From assembly GCF_002964605.1 (NCBI RefSeq), contig NZ_PQDH01000001.1:124001-188000 (forward strand): 64,000 nucleotides of DNA. The letters run 5' to 3'. The notes below the pieces were generated by a model. It had not been told where the DNA came from. It saw only the letters and a list, made by a program, of their open reading frames with translations, and did no database searches. The translations under genes and the position numbers were made by a program. Source of the stretch: Vallitalea okinawensis (lineage in GTDB: Bacteria; Bacillota; Clostridia; Lachnospirales; PQDH01). Every line of letters starts with the position of its first letter. Positions within the stretch are counted from its first letter, which is position 1. This document shows, in pieces, positions 26,930-36,051 of this stretch.

Positions 26930-27364
26930 TTATTTATAAGCATAATAAAACAAGAACCCTATAGCGGCTAAAAATAACGAAACCCCAATCTTCATAATAA
27001 AAAATAGACCTGTCTCATTTGGATCCAGTATTCTTACAGGATCTTTAGTATTGTATTGCACAGTAATAGAATCTCCTACCTCATAAACAACATTATCAAT
27101 TTCATCCATTTGACCATTATCTGTTCTTAGTTTACAGAAGTAGGTCTCACCATCTACTTCGTATTCTGCTATAATAAAACGATTAGTTGTGCTTCCACCA
27201 CGTCTTATTCCTGATGATTCCACTTCCTTTTTATAGTTCACTACCATGCCTTCTGTTGTAGCTAGATTGCTTCTTGTATCAATTCGTTCATAAATCATAT
27301 AGATTGTAAAACTTAAAATTATTAAACCAAAAATTAAAGAACATACTGCAAATACTTTTCTCAT
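26930..27364 (-). CDS. DUF3592-like membrane protein
   Basis: A 144-residue protein with two membrane segments (about 4-24 and 115-140) enclosing a beta-rich extracytoplasmic domain. That domain has the DUF3592 pattern: an ATTEGMVVNY strand, an IIAEYEVDGETYFCK strand pair and an ITVQYNTKDPVRI motif. The ATG at 27364 has AAAGGAAG at seven bases; the ATG 21 bp upstream has none. It lies between the pilin-like genes and the wall hydrolase. Function unknown. Confidence 0.75.
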   Translation of the reverse strand: MRKVFAVCSLIFGLIILSFTIYMIYERIDTRSNLATTEGMVVNYKKEVESSGIRRGGSTTNRFIIAEYEVDGETYFCKLRTDNGQMDEIDNVVYEVGDSITVQYNTKDPVRILDPNETGLFFIMKIGVSLFLAAIGFLFYYAYK

Positions 27365-27397
27365 CACTTTCTTCCTTTCATTCATAACATTATTTCT

Positions 27398-28414
27398 TCA
27401 TTCTTCTATATAGGCATCAACAAATGTATCAAAATAAAACTGATTAATTGCTGCTATTTTTGGTGAACTGTACATGTTCTTTATGATTACAGCCGTCTCT
27501 GCCACACCATGTGCCTTAGCAATTAGATGCTGCCTATCTGCATAACAATAATATGGTGTACCATTCACCTCATATCCTACTACTGACCTGGAATAATCTA
27601 TTTTTGACCCAGCAATAGTAAAGGCATGTATAGGTCTTGGTGTTGTTAAATCTAGATTCTGTACAAGGACCAAGAAAGAGGGACCTTGTATTGGATTGGC
27701 TCCTGAAAAGGTCGTTACTTGATTGGGGATAAAAAATGAGTTGGTCCATTCACCACGAGTCTCATTCGCCTTATCGATAGCATAGGTCATGTCCATTGAT
27801 ATATTATTATTGATGATATAAAATCCTTCTTCCCGTGATAGCTTTCCACTGTCGCTGGGAGGCATCCCGTTATAACGCTGTAATCCCTGATTTGCTGATA
27901 ACATCACAGCATAATCCATTCCCATATTTAAAGCATAATGGACATTATTATAACTATAAGTATAGGGTATCTTCATACCAAATATCAGATCCCAGTCACC
28001 ATCTTGGATAGGGTTCTCAGGATAATTAACTTGGTTACCTACAAGTTCTGGCTGTGCTAAATAATAACCATCATATGTTGCTACTACAGCAATCGGTATA
28101 TAATTCAGTTTTATAAGCATTTTATTTTCTTGGCTTAGACCAATATCATAATTGAAACAGAAAACATCGATAAAGGTATCCAATGCTAAACTAGGATCTA
28201 CATTCAAACTTTTATGATCTGAATAATCCATATCCAGATTGCCTGTTGATAACATTGCCTGTACTGCTGCATCAGAAGCATAATCAACTGCATAAGACAG
28301 CCTTAACTGTTCAATCTCTTGTATCTCTTTCGATGTATAGTGTAAGTAACCCATTATTAATGCAGCCACATAGATTAAGGAAACCATGATCACTATGCCA
28401 AATGTTCTCTTCAT
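27398..28414 (-). CDS. Large pilin-like/TadG-like anchored extracellular protein
   Basis: A 338-residue protein with one N-terminal hydrophobic helix (about 5-26) and then a large extracellular domain. The helix is followed by a DYASDAAVQAML amphipathic continuation, as in pilin and TadE/G N termini. The rest is not recognised. It ends a run of six genes with the same N-terminal helix layout, and it is the largest of them, which suits a tip or adhesive minor subunit. AAGGAAGG precedes the ATG. Confidence 0.6.
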   Translation of the reverse strand: MKRTFGIVIMVSLIYVAALIMGYLHYTSKEIQEIEQLRLSYAVDYASDAAVQAMLSTGNLDMDYSDHKSLNVDPSLALDTFIDVFCFNYDIGLSQENKMLIKLNYIPIAVVATYDGYYLAQPELVGNQVNYPENPIQDGDWDLIFGMKIPYTYSYNNVHYALNMGMDYAVMLSANQGLQRYNGMPPSDSGKLSREEGFYIINNNISMDMTYAIDKANETRGEWTNSFFIPNQVTTFSGANPIQGPSFLVLVQNLDLTTPRPIHAFTIAGSKIDYSRSVVGYEVNGTPYYCYADRQHLIAKAHGVAETAVIIKNMYSSPKIAAINQFYFDTFVDAYIEE

Positions 28415-28442
28415 TGTTCACCTTCCTTAATTGGATTTGCCA

Positions 28443-28889
28443 TTAGCGGACCATACCAGCTAGTGTTGTTTCAAACTTTGGCTGCGTGATTCTCAGCAAC
28501 TGCCATGTTATTCTTTGACTACTGCTCCAATCGATGGCTTTAACTGTAACTTGAATAATGTCTCCTTGGTTCCAGCTGCTAATGTTATCACTTCTTGTAT
28601 AAGTTGTGTATGTACCTCCCGCCCCATCAGGATTGATAACTCTAACATACCTTTTAATCTCCACGTCCATTGCTACACCATAAGAAGAGGAAGCTAGATA
28701 AAAATCAGCTAATTCAACGTCTGCTATTTTCCCAGTATCCGTCACTTTATCTATAAAGTTAGTCATCTCATTCATGACACCCCTTTTCATCGTTAAATCA
28801 CTGGATAATGTATGAATAGTGATAGGTGCACCAGCTAACAAGATAAAGGCTAATATAACACCAAGAAACTTGGATAAAATATCACTCAT
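28443..28889 (-). CDS. Pilin-like/TadE-like minor subunit, 148 aa
   Basis: One N-terminal helix (about 8-27) followed by a beta-rich domain rich in Thr/Ser. The ATG at 28889 overlaps the end of the previous gene; the in-frame TTG six bases upstream has no proper ribosome site. The layout is that of a TadE-like or minor pseudopilin. No prepilin peptidase motif (G then E at +5) is evident. Confidence 0.6.
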   Translation of the reverse strand: MSDILSKFLGVILAFILLAGAPITIHTLSSDLTMKRGVMNEMTNFIDKVTDTGKIADVELADFYLASSSYGVAMDVEIKRYVRVINPDGAGGTYTTYTRSDNISSWNQGDIIQVTVKAIDWSSSQRITWQLLRITQPKFETTLAGMVR

Positions 28890-29298
28890 CTTCAACTACC
28901 CACTTTCGCATGCCATTTTCACCAACATATAACTTTAATTGAATGGGCACTGTATTAGGCATGGCAGCATAAGCTATTTGAATTCCTTCTCTTTTATTAT
29001 AGAGAAAATTATCATCAAGAATGATCTCATTACTTGGTGCATTAATATTAATCTGCAAATTTTTAGGTTCTGGTGTATACCGATCAGCAATAACTAACAT
29101 TAATAAGACATCGGCTGTAGTCATTTCACGCTTATGGGGTATGATTTCTCCTGATGTTTTTAGAGCTGTTTTTTCTATCTGGGTGTCAAAACCTCCTACT
29201 TCGCCTTTTAATAAAGGTACCGAATAAGTTACCATTATCGGTACAAATATAACTAAAACACACATCAAGATAACAAAATCAAAAGCATCATCACTCAT
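28882..29298 (-). CDS. Pilin-like membrane-anchored protein, 138 aa
   Basis: A short cytoplasmic start (SDDAFD) and a hydrophobic helix (about 8-30) precede a mixed alpha/beta extracellular domain. It overlaps the next gene by 8 bp and follows the previous stop by 3 bp, with the ribosome site inside the previous coding end (GAGGAGGG). Function is inferred from the neighbourhood of pilin-like genes only. Confidence 0.6.
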   Translation of the reverse strand: MSDDAFDFVILMCVLVIFVPIMVTYSVPLLKGEVGGFDTQIEKTALKTSGEIIPHKREMTTADVLLMLVIADRYTPEPKNLQININAPSNEIILDDNFLYNKREGIQIAYAAMPNTVPIQLKLYVGENGMRKWVVEDE

Positions 29299-29301
29299 GT
29301 T

Positions 29302-29679
29302 CTATCCCTCCTCAATCACCACTATAAACTTATTATCTTGTTCCGTGACAATGCATTTAACCTTTCTATTATATAATCGGCTAAGATCATCAATGGAATT
29401 AATTGTTATATCATCAACACTTCCGGAAATACTACCAATATTTCCTCGATTCTTCTCAAGAACGACATAAACAGAGGCTGAAGGTAAGGGACGATCATAA
29501 TCACTTATAGCTAAAAGCTCTGATCCATAAGCTGAGGCATGAATATCATCAATATTTTGTAATGATGCCCTACCAAGATTATTTCCTAATGTTGTAAAAA
29601 GGGCTATACTGCCAATGACAAATGAAACCACAAGAAGTTGGATGACTACCATAACGCTCATACTCATTTCATTTTCCAC
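29302..29679 (-). CDS. Pilin-like membrane-anchored protein, 125 aa
   Basis: It starts at GTG 29679, well spaced from AGGAGGG. An N-terminal helix (about 7-28) continues into ASLQNIDDIHASAYGSELL, an amphipathic pilin-like helix, and then a compact beta domain. It begins 2 bp after the stop of the previous gene. Probable minor pilin or pseudopilin. Confidence 0.62.
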   Translation of the reverse strand: MENEMSMSVMVVIQLLVVSFVIGSIALFTTLGNNLGRASLQNIDDIHASAYGSELLAISDYDRPLPSASVYVVLEKNRGNIGSISGSVDDITINSIDDLSRLYNRKVKCIVTEQDNKFIVVIEEG

Positions 29680-29681
29680 AC

Positions 29682-30104
29682 TTATTCCCTCCTAAACTCA
29701 AACCTTAAAACTGCACCATTTGCATCCTTTACTAATGAAGATTCATAGGACCCTGTTAATGGAAGTAAGGAAGTAAAGTAGCTAGCTTGCCAATTTTCTT
29801 TAGGTAAAGTTGTATCCCACATATATATATAATTAACATTTGTATTATCTTCATCATCTACCCATACTGCCGGATTTCCTCTTGTCTCCAATACTAAGGA
29901 TACAATGTCTTGTGGATATACAGATGTGCCATCATACTTATTGTACTTTCTATGTTCTTTGACAATTTCAATGGCATTAATTTCTTCTTGCTGTATACGT
30001 GAAACATGACGTACTGATGCTCCTAACATGGTTGCAAATGAAAGTACCATGGCTGTTATTAGAGCACTTACTCCAAGCCAGATAGCTTCTGTCCATTCAT
30101 TCAT
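29682..30104 (-). CDS. Pilin-like membrane-anchored protein, 140 aa
   Basis: The N-terminal helix (about 8-32) is preceded by an acidic NEWTEA start and continues as a long amphipathic helix with INAIEIVKEHRKYNK. The C-terminal half is beta-rich. GAGAGGAGG precedes the ATG. It is the first gene after an intercistronic hairpin that follows the likely major pilin. Confidence 0.6.
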   Translation of the reverse strand: MNEWTEAIWLGVSALITAMVLSFATMLGASVRHVSRIQQEEINAIEIVKEHRKYNKYDGTSVYPQDIVSLVLETRGNPAVWVDDEDNTNVNYIYMWDTTLPKENWQASYFTSLLPLTGSYESSLVKDANGAVLRFEFRRE

Positions 30105-30124
30105 AGCAATCCTCCTCTCACTAT

Positions 30125-30178
30125 TTGTACTCTATGGAGCTCACAGGTTAGTCCACCTATGAACTCTGAACAGTACAA
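30125..30178 (-). promoter_or_regulatory. Intercistronic hairpin after the first pilin-like gene
   Basis: A 12-bp stem with two G-U pairs in RNA (30137-30148 with 30155-30166, 6-nt loop) is enclosed by a second 6-bp stem (TTGTAC 30125-30130 with GTACAA 30173-30178). No T-run follows. Such hairpins between a major and minor subunit gene usually stabilise or attenuate transcripts to raise the first product. Confidence 0.6.
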
Positions 30179-30180
30179 AC

Positions 30181-30741
30181 CTACTGTTGTGTAAAACATA
30201 TACCTACAATAGTACCGGTTTGATCCTTGATGATTTCAGCTAAGAATTTTGCTGTCGGACGTATGTATTCGTTTGTACCACTTTTTTTGGTGTTTAAGTA
30301 ATCCATGTTATAGGTCATAACCCCATTACTATCACTGAATAGATTGATCTCGTACCAAGATTCATTGCTATTCTTGGCCGGTACATCAAAGTATTTATCT
30401 TCAATAGTACCGTCTGTTGATTTTGCAAATCTTGCACCATAGTTATAACCAGAGTCACTTCCATTAGCAGCCATTTCTGCCTTTGTTCTTACCATAATCC
30501 CAATAGGTCTTCCTTCAAATAACTTAAGTGTAGAAGATACTTGGGTTCCTGAGATAACTTGCTGGTCATAATCGTCAAACTGTTGTAACTGCATAGAATC
30601 CATTGAGTTTTGGACCGTTGTAATTCCTTGATTGGTTGTGGTTCTCGTAAACCCTAAAATTACAAAGATAACTGATATTACAACTCCTATTACAATTAAT
30701 GCTATGGCAATTCTAGCCGCTGCTCCTAATTCGCCTTCCAT
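30181..30741 (-). CDS. Probable major Flp/Tad-like pilin, 186 aa
   Basis: A 186-residue protein with a short start (MEGELGAAAR), a long hydrophobic helix (about 11-33) and an amphipathic extension (TTVQNSMDSMQLQQFDDYDQ), then a globular domain with aromatic and Asn-rich loops. It is the first pilin-like gene after the TadB/C-like gene, has an AAAAGGAGG site and its own leader. A strong hairpin after its stop suggests higher expression than the genes behind it. It is larger than classical Flp pilins (about 60 aa), so the family assignment is by context. Confidence 0.65.
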   Translation of the reverse strand: MEGELGAAARIAIALIVIGVVISVIFVILGFTRTTTNQGITTVQNSMDSMQLQQFDDYDQQVISGTQVSSTLKLFEGRPIGIMVRTKAEMAANGSDSGYNYGARFAKSTDGTIEDKYFDVPAKNSNESWYEINLFSDSNGVMTYNMDYLNTKKSGTNEYIRPTAKFLAEIIKDQTGTIVGICFTQQ

Positions 30742-30837
30742 ATATGTTGCCTCCTTTTTTATTAAAATAATTATTTATTATGGGTTTGTTATGGACATCT
30801 GTTAAGTGTCTTTAACTGTTATACTCTCTAACTCTTT

Positions 30838-32859
30838 TTAGTAACCTACTTGAGTTAATGCCTCTGTAAATTCTTTGTATCCTAAGATAGCCAATGGCAA
30901 TAAGATATAAGCAATCGCTGTCAATACAAGTGGTGTCATAGCTAATGGACTCACCATTGCTCTTTTGCGTTTGAGTGTTTTATTTTGGGTAATTTCCCTT
31001 ATACGCATGACATGGTCTCTCTCCGATACCAGATCACTAAATGCTTCCGCTAAAGTGATCTGGTGAATGGTAAGAATAAGTTTATCAATCATGCGTTTAA
31101 ACTCTGCTAATACCGCTTTAGCTTTTAATCGATTGAGTGCAAGTTCTGGATTAGAGGGATACTCATGATAAGCATCAAGAAGAACGTTTTTGAAAACTCT
31201 ACTTTGTCTCTCCATCCAGTAAAGGGTATCGAGGGTATCACATGATGTATTCATGAGGATGGCTATAATCGTCTGTAACTGTAATACATCTTCCTCACTT
31301 TCAGTTTTTAATAACCACGCTCGACCTTTAAGAAACACATCAGGTATATACCATGCGATTCCTGCCACCATAAAGCAGAGAATGATCATCCACCATTTAA
31401 AATAAGCATTATAATAGGCATCATATTTTCTTTTGAGCCTTTGTACTTGTGCTTGTTTATCAAACTCTTGTAATCCACTTAAATATTGATTCACAAACTC
31501 AAGAGCCTTTTCATCACTGAGTTCACCTCGAATATCCACTAATTCTTCTCTTTGATAACTTAAATACTTTTCATCCATCTCGCGCCTAATACGGATATCC
31601 TCTTCAGATAAATCACCACCTCCAATGAGAGATATTTCTGCTACATTATCATAAATAAATTCTTTACCTAAACTGACTGTAAAAAATGAGCATATCGCAG
31701 CAAAGATGAAGGCTAAAAAGCTATAAAAAAGTTTACTCCCATAGAGATGGTCGATATTTGTCATGCTTAAAGCTCTCTTGATTTTTCTATTTTGGAAGAG
31801 TATCTTTTTAGCTTTCTTAGGTTGTATATTTTTTACAAATTGGATGAATCTTTTTTTGCTTAGAAACCATAAAACAATCTTATTCCTATCATCTTTTTTG
31901 ACAGATACTGCGCTATTAATTTTGACGATAGTGGTATAGCCAATAATCGATGCTAAAACTATGATAGTTCTCGATACATAACCGATTGCACCTTTATAGA
32001 TGATTGATGTGCCAGGTATTATGCCACTGAAAAAACTTTCAATAATACCGATAGCAGCCAAGGGAGCTATTGGTAAAATTTCTAAAAGACCAAATCTGGC
32101 TTTTTGAAGAGAAATTCTCCTAATTTCTAAATTGACTTCATCAGCTAACATCCCCATGGATTGTATAAAATTAGAGGACCCATCACTCAACTTGCTATCT
32201 CCTGCATCATTCAGTATATAAGATACTCCTGCAAAAGTCTGTAATAGGCGAAAGGGTGTTGAAGCATAAAACTCTTCTAAACGCCTTTCTCCATCAACTG
32301 CTGTGAGTATTAAATAAATCTCTTCAAAAGATCTCTGCAATAAAGATCCCGCTTCTGCTTCTGCAATAGCATCTGGTATAGAACCTAAACGTAAATAATT
32401 TTGTCTAACCGAGGATAAAGCTTTTGATAGTTGCTTCAATAATTTAAAGTGTATACTATCTATTTGCTTATCAACTAAGACAGTATTCATAATCAGTGCA
32501 TATGTAACCACTAACAAAGTGGAAAAGAGATCTTTAAATATAAAGGCTCCAGCTAATACTAAGGTTATGGCACATGAATGAGCTATTAAATAAAATCTAA
32601 CCGAATAGACTCTTATTTCTTGACTGGTATATACTGAAAGAGCTGATAACTTGCTCCCCACTTTCCTTAACCCATTTCTGGTTAAAAAGAAATTATCGAG
32701 AGTCCTATAGACTTTAAAGTAGGTTGACATGGGTACTAAGCCCTTCTTTTGTCCCATACCCTTCTTAGCTTTTGTTCTTTTTTTCTTATCAAAATAGATG
32801 ATCACAGCTACTCCAATAATAGCCGTCATGAGAATGAGAATCAGCAGAAACATCATCAT
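30838..32859 (-). CDS. Fused TadB-TadC-like pilus assembly membrane protein
   Basis: A 673-residue membrane protein counted from the ATG at 32859 with GGAGG. It has two GspF/TadB-like units: residues about 1-330 (TM near 1-22, a TM pair near 85-130, cytoplasmic helices, a TM pair near 255-315) and residues about 360-673 (TMs near 375-395, 475-500 and 635-665). Normal Tad systems encode TadB and TadC as two separate proteins of about 300 aa, so this looks like both in one chain. It would be the inner-membrane platform driven by the TadA-like ATPase encoded just upstream. Confidence 0.7.
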   Translation of the reverse strand: MMMFLLILILMTAIIGVAVIIYFDKKKRTKAKKGMGQKKGLVPMSTYFKVYRTLDNFFLTRNGLRKVGSKLSALSVYTSQEIRVYSVRFYLIAHSCAITLVLAGAFIFKDLFSTLLVVTYALIMNTVLVDKQIDSIHFKLLKQLSKALSSVRQNYLRLGSIPDAIAEAEAGSLLQRSFEEIYLILTAVDGERRLEEFYASTPFRLLQTFAGVSYILNDAGDSKLSDGSSNFIQSMGMLADEVNLEIRRISLQKARFGLLEILPIAPLAAIGIIESFFSGIIPGTSIIYKGAIGYVSRTIIVLASIIGYTTIVKINSAVSVKKDDRNKIVLWFLSKKRFIQFVKNIQPKKAKKILFQNRKIKRALSMTNIDHLYGSKLFYSFLAFIFAAICSFFTVSLGKEFIYDNVAEISLIGGGDLSEEDIRIRREMDEKYLSYQREELVDIRGELSDEKALEFVNQYLSGLQEFDKQAQVQRLKRKYDAYYNAYFKWWMIILCFMVAGIAWYIPDVFLKGRAWLLKTESEEDVLQLQTIIAILMNTSCDTLDTLYWMERQSRVFKNVLLDAYHEYPSNPELALNRLKAKAVLAEFKRMIDKLILTIHQITLAEAFSDLVSERDHVMRIREITQNKTLKRKRAMVSPLAMTPLVLTAIAYILLPLAILGYKEFTEALTQVGY

Positions 32860-32861
32860 AT

Positions 32862-34694
32862 TTACAACCTCCAATTCTCATTGACAAATTTTTTGAATGG
32901 GTATACCTGATCTTTTGGTAAACAATCTAATATATATTTAGTTAAGGTTGGTGTCAACCAATCCATTGTTTCATATGTGTCTGTTTCTAGATCGTATTTT
33001 AAGATGTCTCTAGTTGCAAAGGTTTGACGATCAGTTCTTCTTGTGTAATATTCTTTAGTAATTGCGTTCATCGTATGAAGTGGTTCATTCTTGTCATAAT
33101 CCGGATAGGGTACACCTTCATCTAGCTTAATAATTTCAGATATTCTTTCGATGTATCGCTTTCCATCTGTTGTGTAGTTGAGGTGAACATCGATTTTTAT
33201 AACATCAATCACCTGCTGCTCCGCTGTAACCATCGATGTAAATCCTCCAGCATTAACAAGAGAATTCCTTAATGCATAAACCAGGTCACAAGCTCGATTA
33301 GCATGGTGTGAAAACAATGTGAAGATGGATGCTACCTGTCCCATTTGAATCATACGAGCTGCTATAGGATCTGTGGCAACCTCGCCAACAATGGATACTG
33401 CGGCATCAGATTTCTTCAAGGCATCTTGTAATGCAGATGCTGATACAAATTCCGTTTCTTGAACAGATAATATGTTTCTTTCTGGATACAATTCACGTAA
33501 GTACATTTCAGGCGCCATCTCAAGCACACGTATTGTATACCTAGGATCTATAAATTTAATTAATGAAGTCATCAACGTTGTTTTTCCAGATCCCTGCCTC
33601 CCAGTTACACCACATGTAACTTGTCCCATCATTAAGTATTTTAGGAGATTTACTACTATATCGCCCTGTTGGACATAGGGTTTTATGATTAAACTTTCTA
33701 AAGATGCGTCATTTAATGTAAACTTCCTGACAAAGACGGCCCAGTATTCCGCTGCAGGTGGACGTAACGCTAAAACCCTTGATTTATCATACATGGTATT
33801 AACAAGGTACCCTTTCTTTTCTGTAAGTGGTCCTGGATTATTATACCTACAAATTAATTGTACAACTCGCCGAAGTTCTTCTTCGGATTGAAAGGTTAAA
33901 AATCTTAGATGAATATACTTACCACGAAAGTAAAGCCAAACAGAGCGTGGCGCTTGGAAAACCTCTTTATTCTTTTCAGATATAGAACTTAAAATAGAAC
34001 CAGAAGTTCCACAATTAAATCCGTTTATATCCATTTCTCGTAAAGTATCGACGATACCAAAACCTTTATACTTTTGGTAAACTAGTAACGTGATAATATC
34101 TAGCATGACAGGATAGGTTAATTTATTCTTTAGTCGTTCTTTTTGATAAATCATGTGAATATCTTCATCCGTTATAACATAGGATGCAAATTTTTTATCT
34201 TCAATCTCCAATCGTTCTCTATCTAATTGATAGTTATCAATCATCTTCTCTAAAGCACCCTTGCCATATTTCTTTTTATAAAAATACATAATGATTTCAA
34301 ATTTTATTCGAGGTTCAAGATCTCTTGCTTTGAAATTGAACACATCTAGAATCTCTTCTTCAGTTTCTAATTGTTCTGCAATTGTACTTCTGATCAAGTC
34401 CTGTACAATCAATTTAGCTGAATCAATGCCATAAACACAATTACGCATAGCTTCTTGAATCCTTGCTTTACGCTTATACATGGATTCAAATTCTTCATCT
34501 GTTACACCAAAGAAATTTTCTTCCTTTACTAAGTCAGCTAAACTGTATTTCACCATGTCGAGTAATCGTTCAAATGTTAGTTTATCTGACTGCACCACAT
34601 CGGATTTTTCATTTTTTGCCCTTATATATAAAAAACTCAAGATACCAAAACCACAAAGGAGGGTGATGATCATTAGCAGTATATTAGAACTCAC
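32862..34694 (-). CDS. TadA/CpaF-type secretion ATPase with N-terminal membrane segment
   Basis: A 610-residue ATPase starting at GTG 34694 with GGAGG. The C-terminal RecA-like domain has a Walker A GRQGSGKTT near residues 364-372, an Asp-box-like LEMAPEMYLRELYPERN and a Walker B-like VSIVGEVATDP. The N-terminal half (about 30-330) is the cap region. An unusual hydrophobic helix at residues 4-24 suggests a membrane anchor, whereas classical TadA is cytosolic. It powers pilin polymerisation through the TadB/C-like protein encoded next. Confidence 0.85.
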   Translation of the reverse strand: MSSNILLMIITLLCGFGILSFLYIRAKNEKSDVVQSDKLTFERLLDMVKYSLADLVKEENFFGVTDEEFESMYKRKARIQEAMRNCVYGIDSAKLIVQDLIRSTIAEQLETEEEILDVFNFKARDLEPRIKFEIIMYFYKKKYGKGALEKMIDNYQLDRERLEIEDKKFASYVITDEDIHMIYQKERLKNKLTYPVMLDIITLLVYQKYKGFGIVDTLREMDINGFNCGTSGSILSSISEKNKEVFQAPRSVWLYFRGKYIHLRFLTFQSEEELRRVVQLICRYNNPGPLTEKKGYLVNTMYDKSRVLALRPPAAEYWAVFVRKFTLNDASLESLIIKPYVQQGDIVVNLLKYLMMGQVTCGVTGRQGSGKTTLMTSLIKFIDPRYTIRVLEMAPEMYLRELYPERNILSVQETEFVSASALQDALKKSDAAVSIVGEVATDPIAARMIQMGQVASIFTLFSHHANRACDLVYALRNSLVNAGGFTSMVTAEQQVIDVIKIDVHLNYTTDGKRYIERISEIIKLDEGVPYPDYDKNEPLHTMNAITKEYYTRRTDRQTFATRDILKYDLETDTYETMDWLTPTLTKYILDCLPKDQVYPFKKFVNENWRL

Positions 34695-34696
34695 TT

Positions 34697-35479
34697 TTAT
34701 CGCCTCCAGTCCATAGGCATACCTAGGTTAGCAGTTATAACATGCAAGCATTCCTTGATATCATTATGCAGTTCAATGACTCGTACGTCTTTATCCATGA
34801 TATAAGGTAAGATCGTATGTAACTTCCCCTGATTTCCTGTTCGCTTTATAAAAGGGCTGTAAGCTATTTTGCAACATCTTCGATGCTTTAGACCTAAATG
34901 TTTGGTCATATCTCTAAATGCCCCTACATAGGGATCATATTGATTAACAATAAAAATAAGTCCTTTATCTTGGAGTTTCTTGTAATAGTTACTTTGCCGC
35001 CAGAGCTCAAATTTCTTAAGTATATCTTTAGCTTGAGTAAGAACCATTATAACCAAATCTGAGGAATCAATAACCCCTTGAGTAGTCTCCTCATAAAACT
35101 CTGTCGTAACGTCAGTTATAACGACATCGTGCTTTAAATTCTGTAGTACAAAACTTAATAACCTATCACTATCTGCTTGGGATAAAGCGTGGGATGCTGT
35201 ATTGATAATATCTAGATTAGCGCCTAGCTTAATACAATAGTCACTAATCTCTTCTCCTGAGATAGCATTAGCTTCTAACAATTTGATAACTTGCGTTAAA
35301 GATCGAGTTTTATCTTGTATTTCTTTTAAACCTAGGAAGGTATTAATGGATTCACTGTATGTTCCAGTATGGGTCAAACAGACTCTCAGGTTTTGAGTCT
35401 GAGCAAGAGCAACACCTAATAAAACACTTACTGTTGTAGCACCTTGTCTCCTTCCTGGAGATATAACGGCTATCTTCAT
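34697..35479 (-). CDS. CpaE/TadZ-like ParA-superfamily protein with degenerate P-loop
   Basis: A 260-residue protein with the deviant ParA fold: the first strand IAVISPG, then GRRQGATT where ParA proteins have KGGxGKTT, so the catalytic Lys is replaced. TDVTTEFYEE stands in for the Walker B segment. CpaE/TadZ proteins localise Tad machines and often have atypical Walker motifs. The ATG at 35479 overlaps the upstream stop as ATGA (translational coupling). Confidence 0.72.
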   Translation of the reverse strand: MKIAVISPGRRQGATTVSVLLGVALAQTQNLRVCLTHTGTYSESINTFLGLKEIQDKTRSLTQVIKLLEANAISGEEISDYCIKLGANLDIINTASHALSQADSDRLLSFVLQNLKHDVVITDVTTEFYEETTQGVIDSSDLVIMVLTQAKDILKKFELWRQSNYYKKLQDKGLIFIVNQYDPYVGAFRDMTKHLGLKHRRCCKIAYSPFIKRTGNQGKLHTILPYIMDKDVRVIELHNDIKECLHVITANLGMPMDWRR

Positions 35480-36051
35480 CGCTTGTTCCACCCCCTGGTC
35501 AAAATCTTCATAGCTTCCTTGTATCCTAAACTCAAAACTCCTGCTAAACCTCTTGCTAGCCCTTGATTGAGAGATTTAGATGGTATTCCCATTAATATTT
35601 TTTTTGACTCAATGACTTCTATAGTACTGATTAATGATAGTGTAAGAGGGACATTAATACTTCCCTTTTCACTTCTCCCACCATACATCATATTCACTGT
35701 AGTATACTCTCCTATACAGTCGAGAAAGTCCTTTTCACCTTCCTCATAATCGTAACCCTTCACATAATACATTAGATCCACTTTCTCAGGTACTGTATCT
35801 TGTATATCAAATATAATGTGATCAAAATCATCTTGCGTATGCTCTATTTCATGAAACACTTCATCTGGAGTGGCATCTGTTACAGCAATCATGATGTTGG
35901 CCATATGACCAAAGGAAGCATGATCTTCCAAAAGCCTTTTATAGTGACGATTACTGGTAATCACCGCTACATCACCAGTGGCTTGTAAGATTTTCATTAG
36001 AGCATAGATCACAGGACGCTTGTCAGTATAGCCAAGCACACCTATTAGCAT
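35476..36051 (-). CDS. Short ParA-like/CpaE-associated protein, 191 aa
   Basis: An alpha/beta protein beginning LIGVLGYTDKRPVIYALMK, which has the shape of a ParA P-loop strand-loop-helix but no GKT. DHIIFDIQDTVPEKVDL resembles the Walker B strand region. It is probably a catalytically inactive member of the ParA/MinD superfamily. It overlaps the previous stop (TAATG) and the next start (ATGA), so stoichiometric expression with its neighbours is likely. Confidence 0.6.
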   Translation of the reverse strand: MLIGVLGYTDKRPVIYALMKILQATGDVAVITSNRHYKRLLEDHASFGHMANIMIAVTDATPDEVFHEIEHTQDDFDHIIFDIQDTVPEKVDLMYYVKGYDYEEGEKDFLDCIGEYTTVNMMYGGRSEKGSINVPLTLSLISTIEVIESKKILMGIPSKSLNQGLARGLAGVLSLGYKEAMKILTRGWNKR

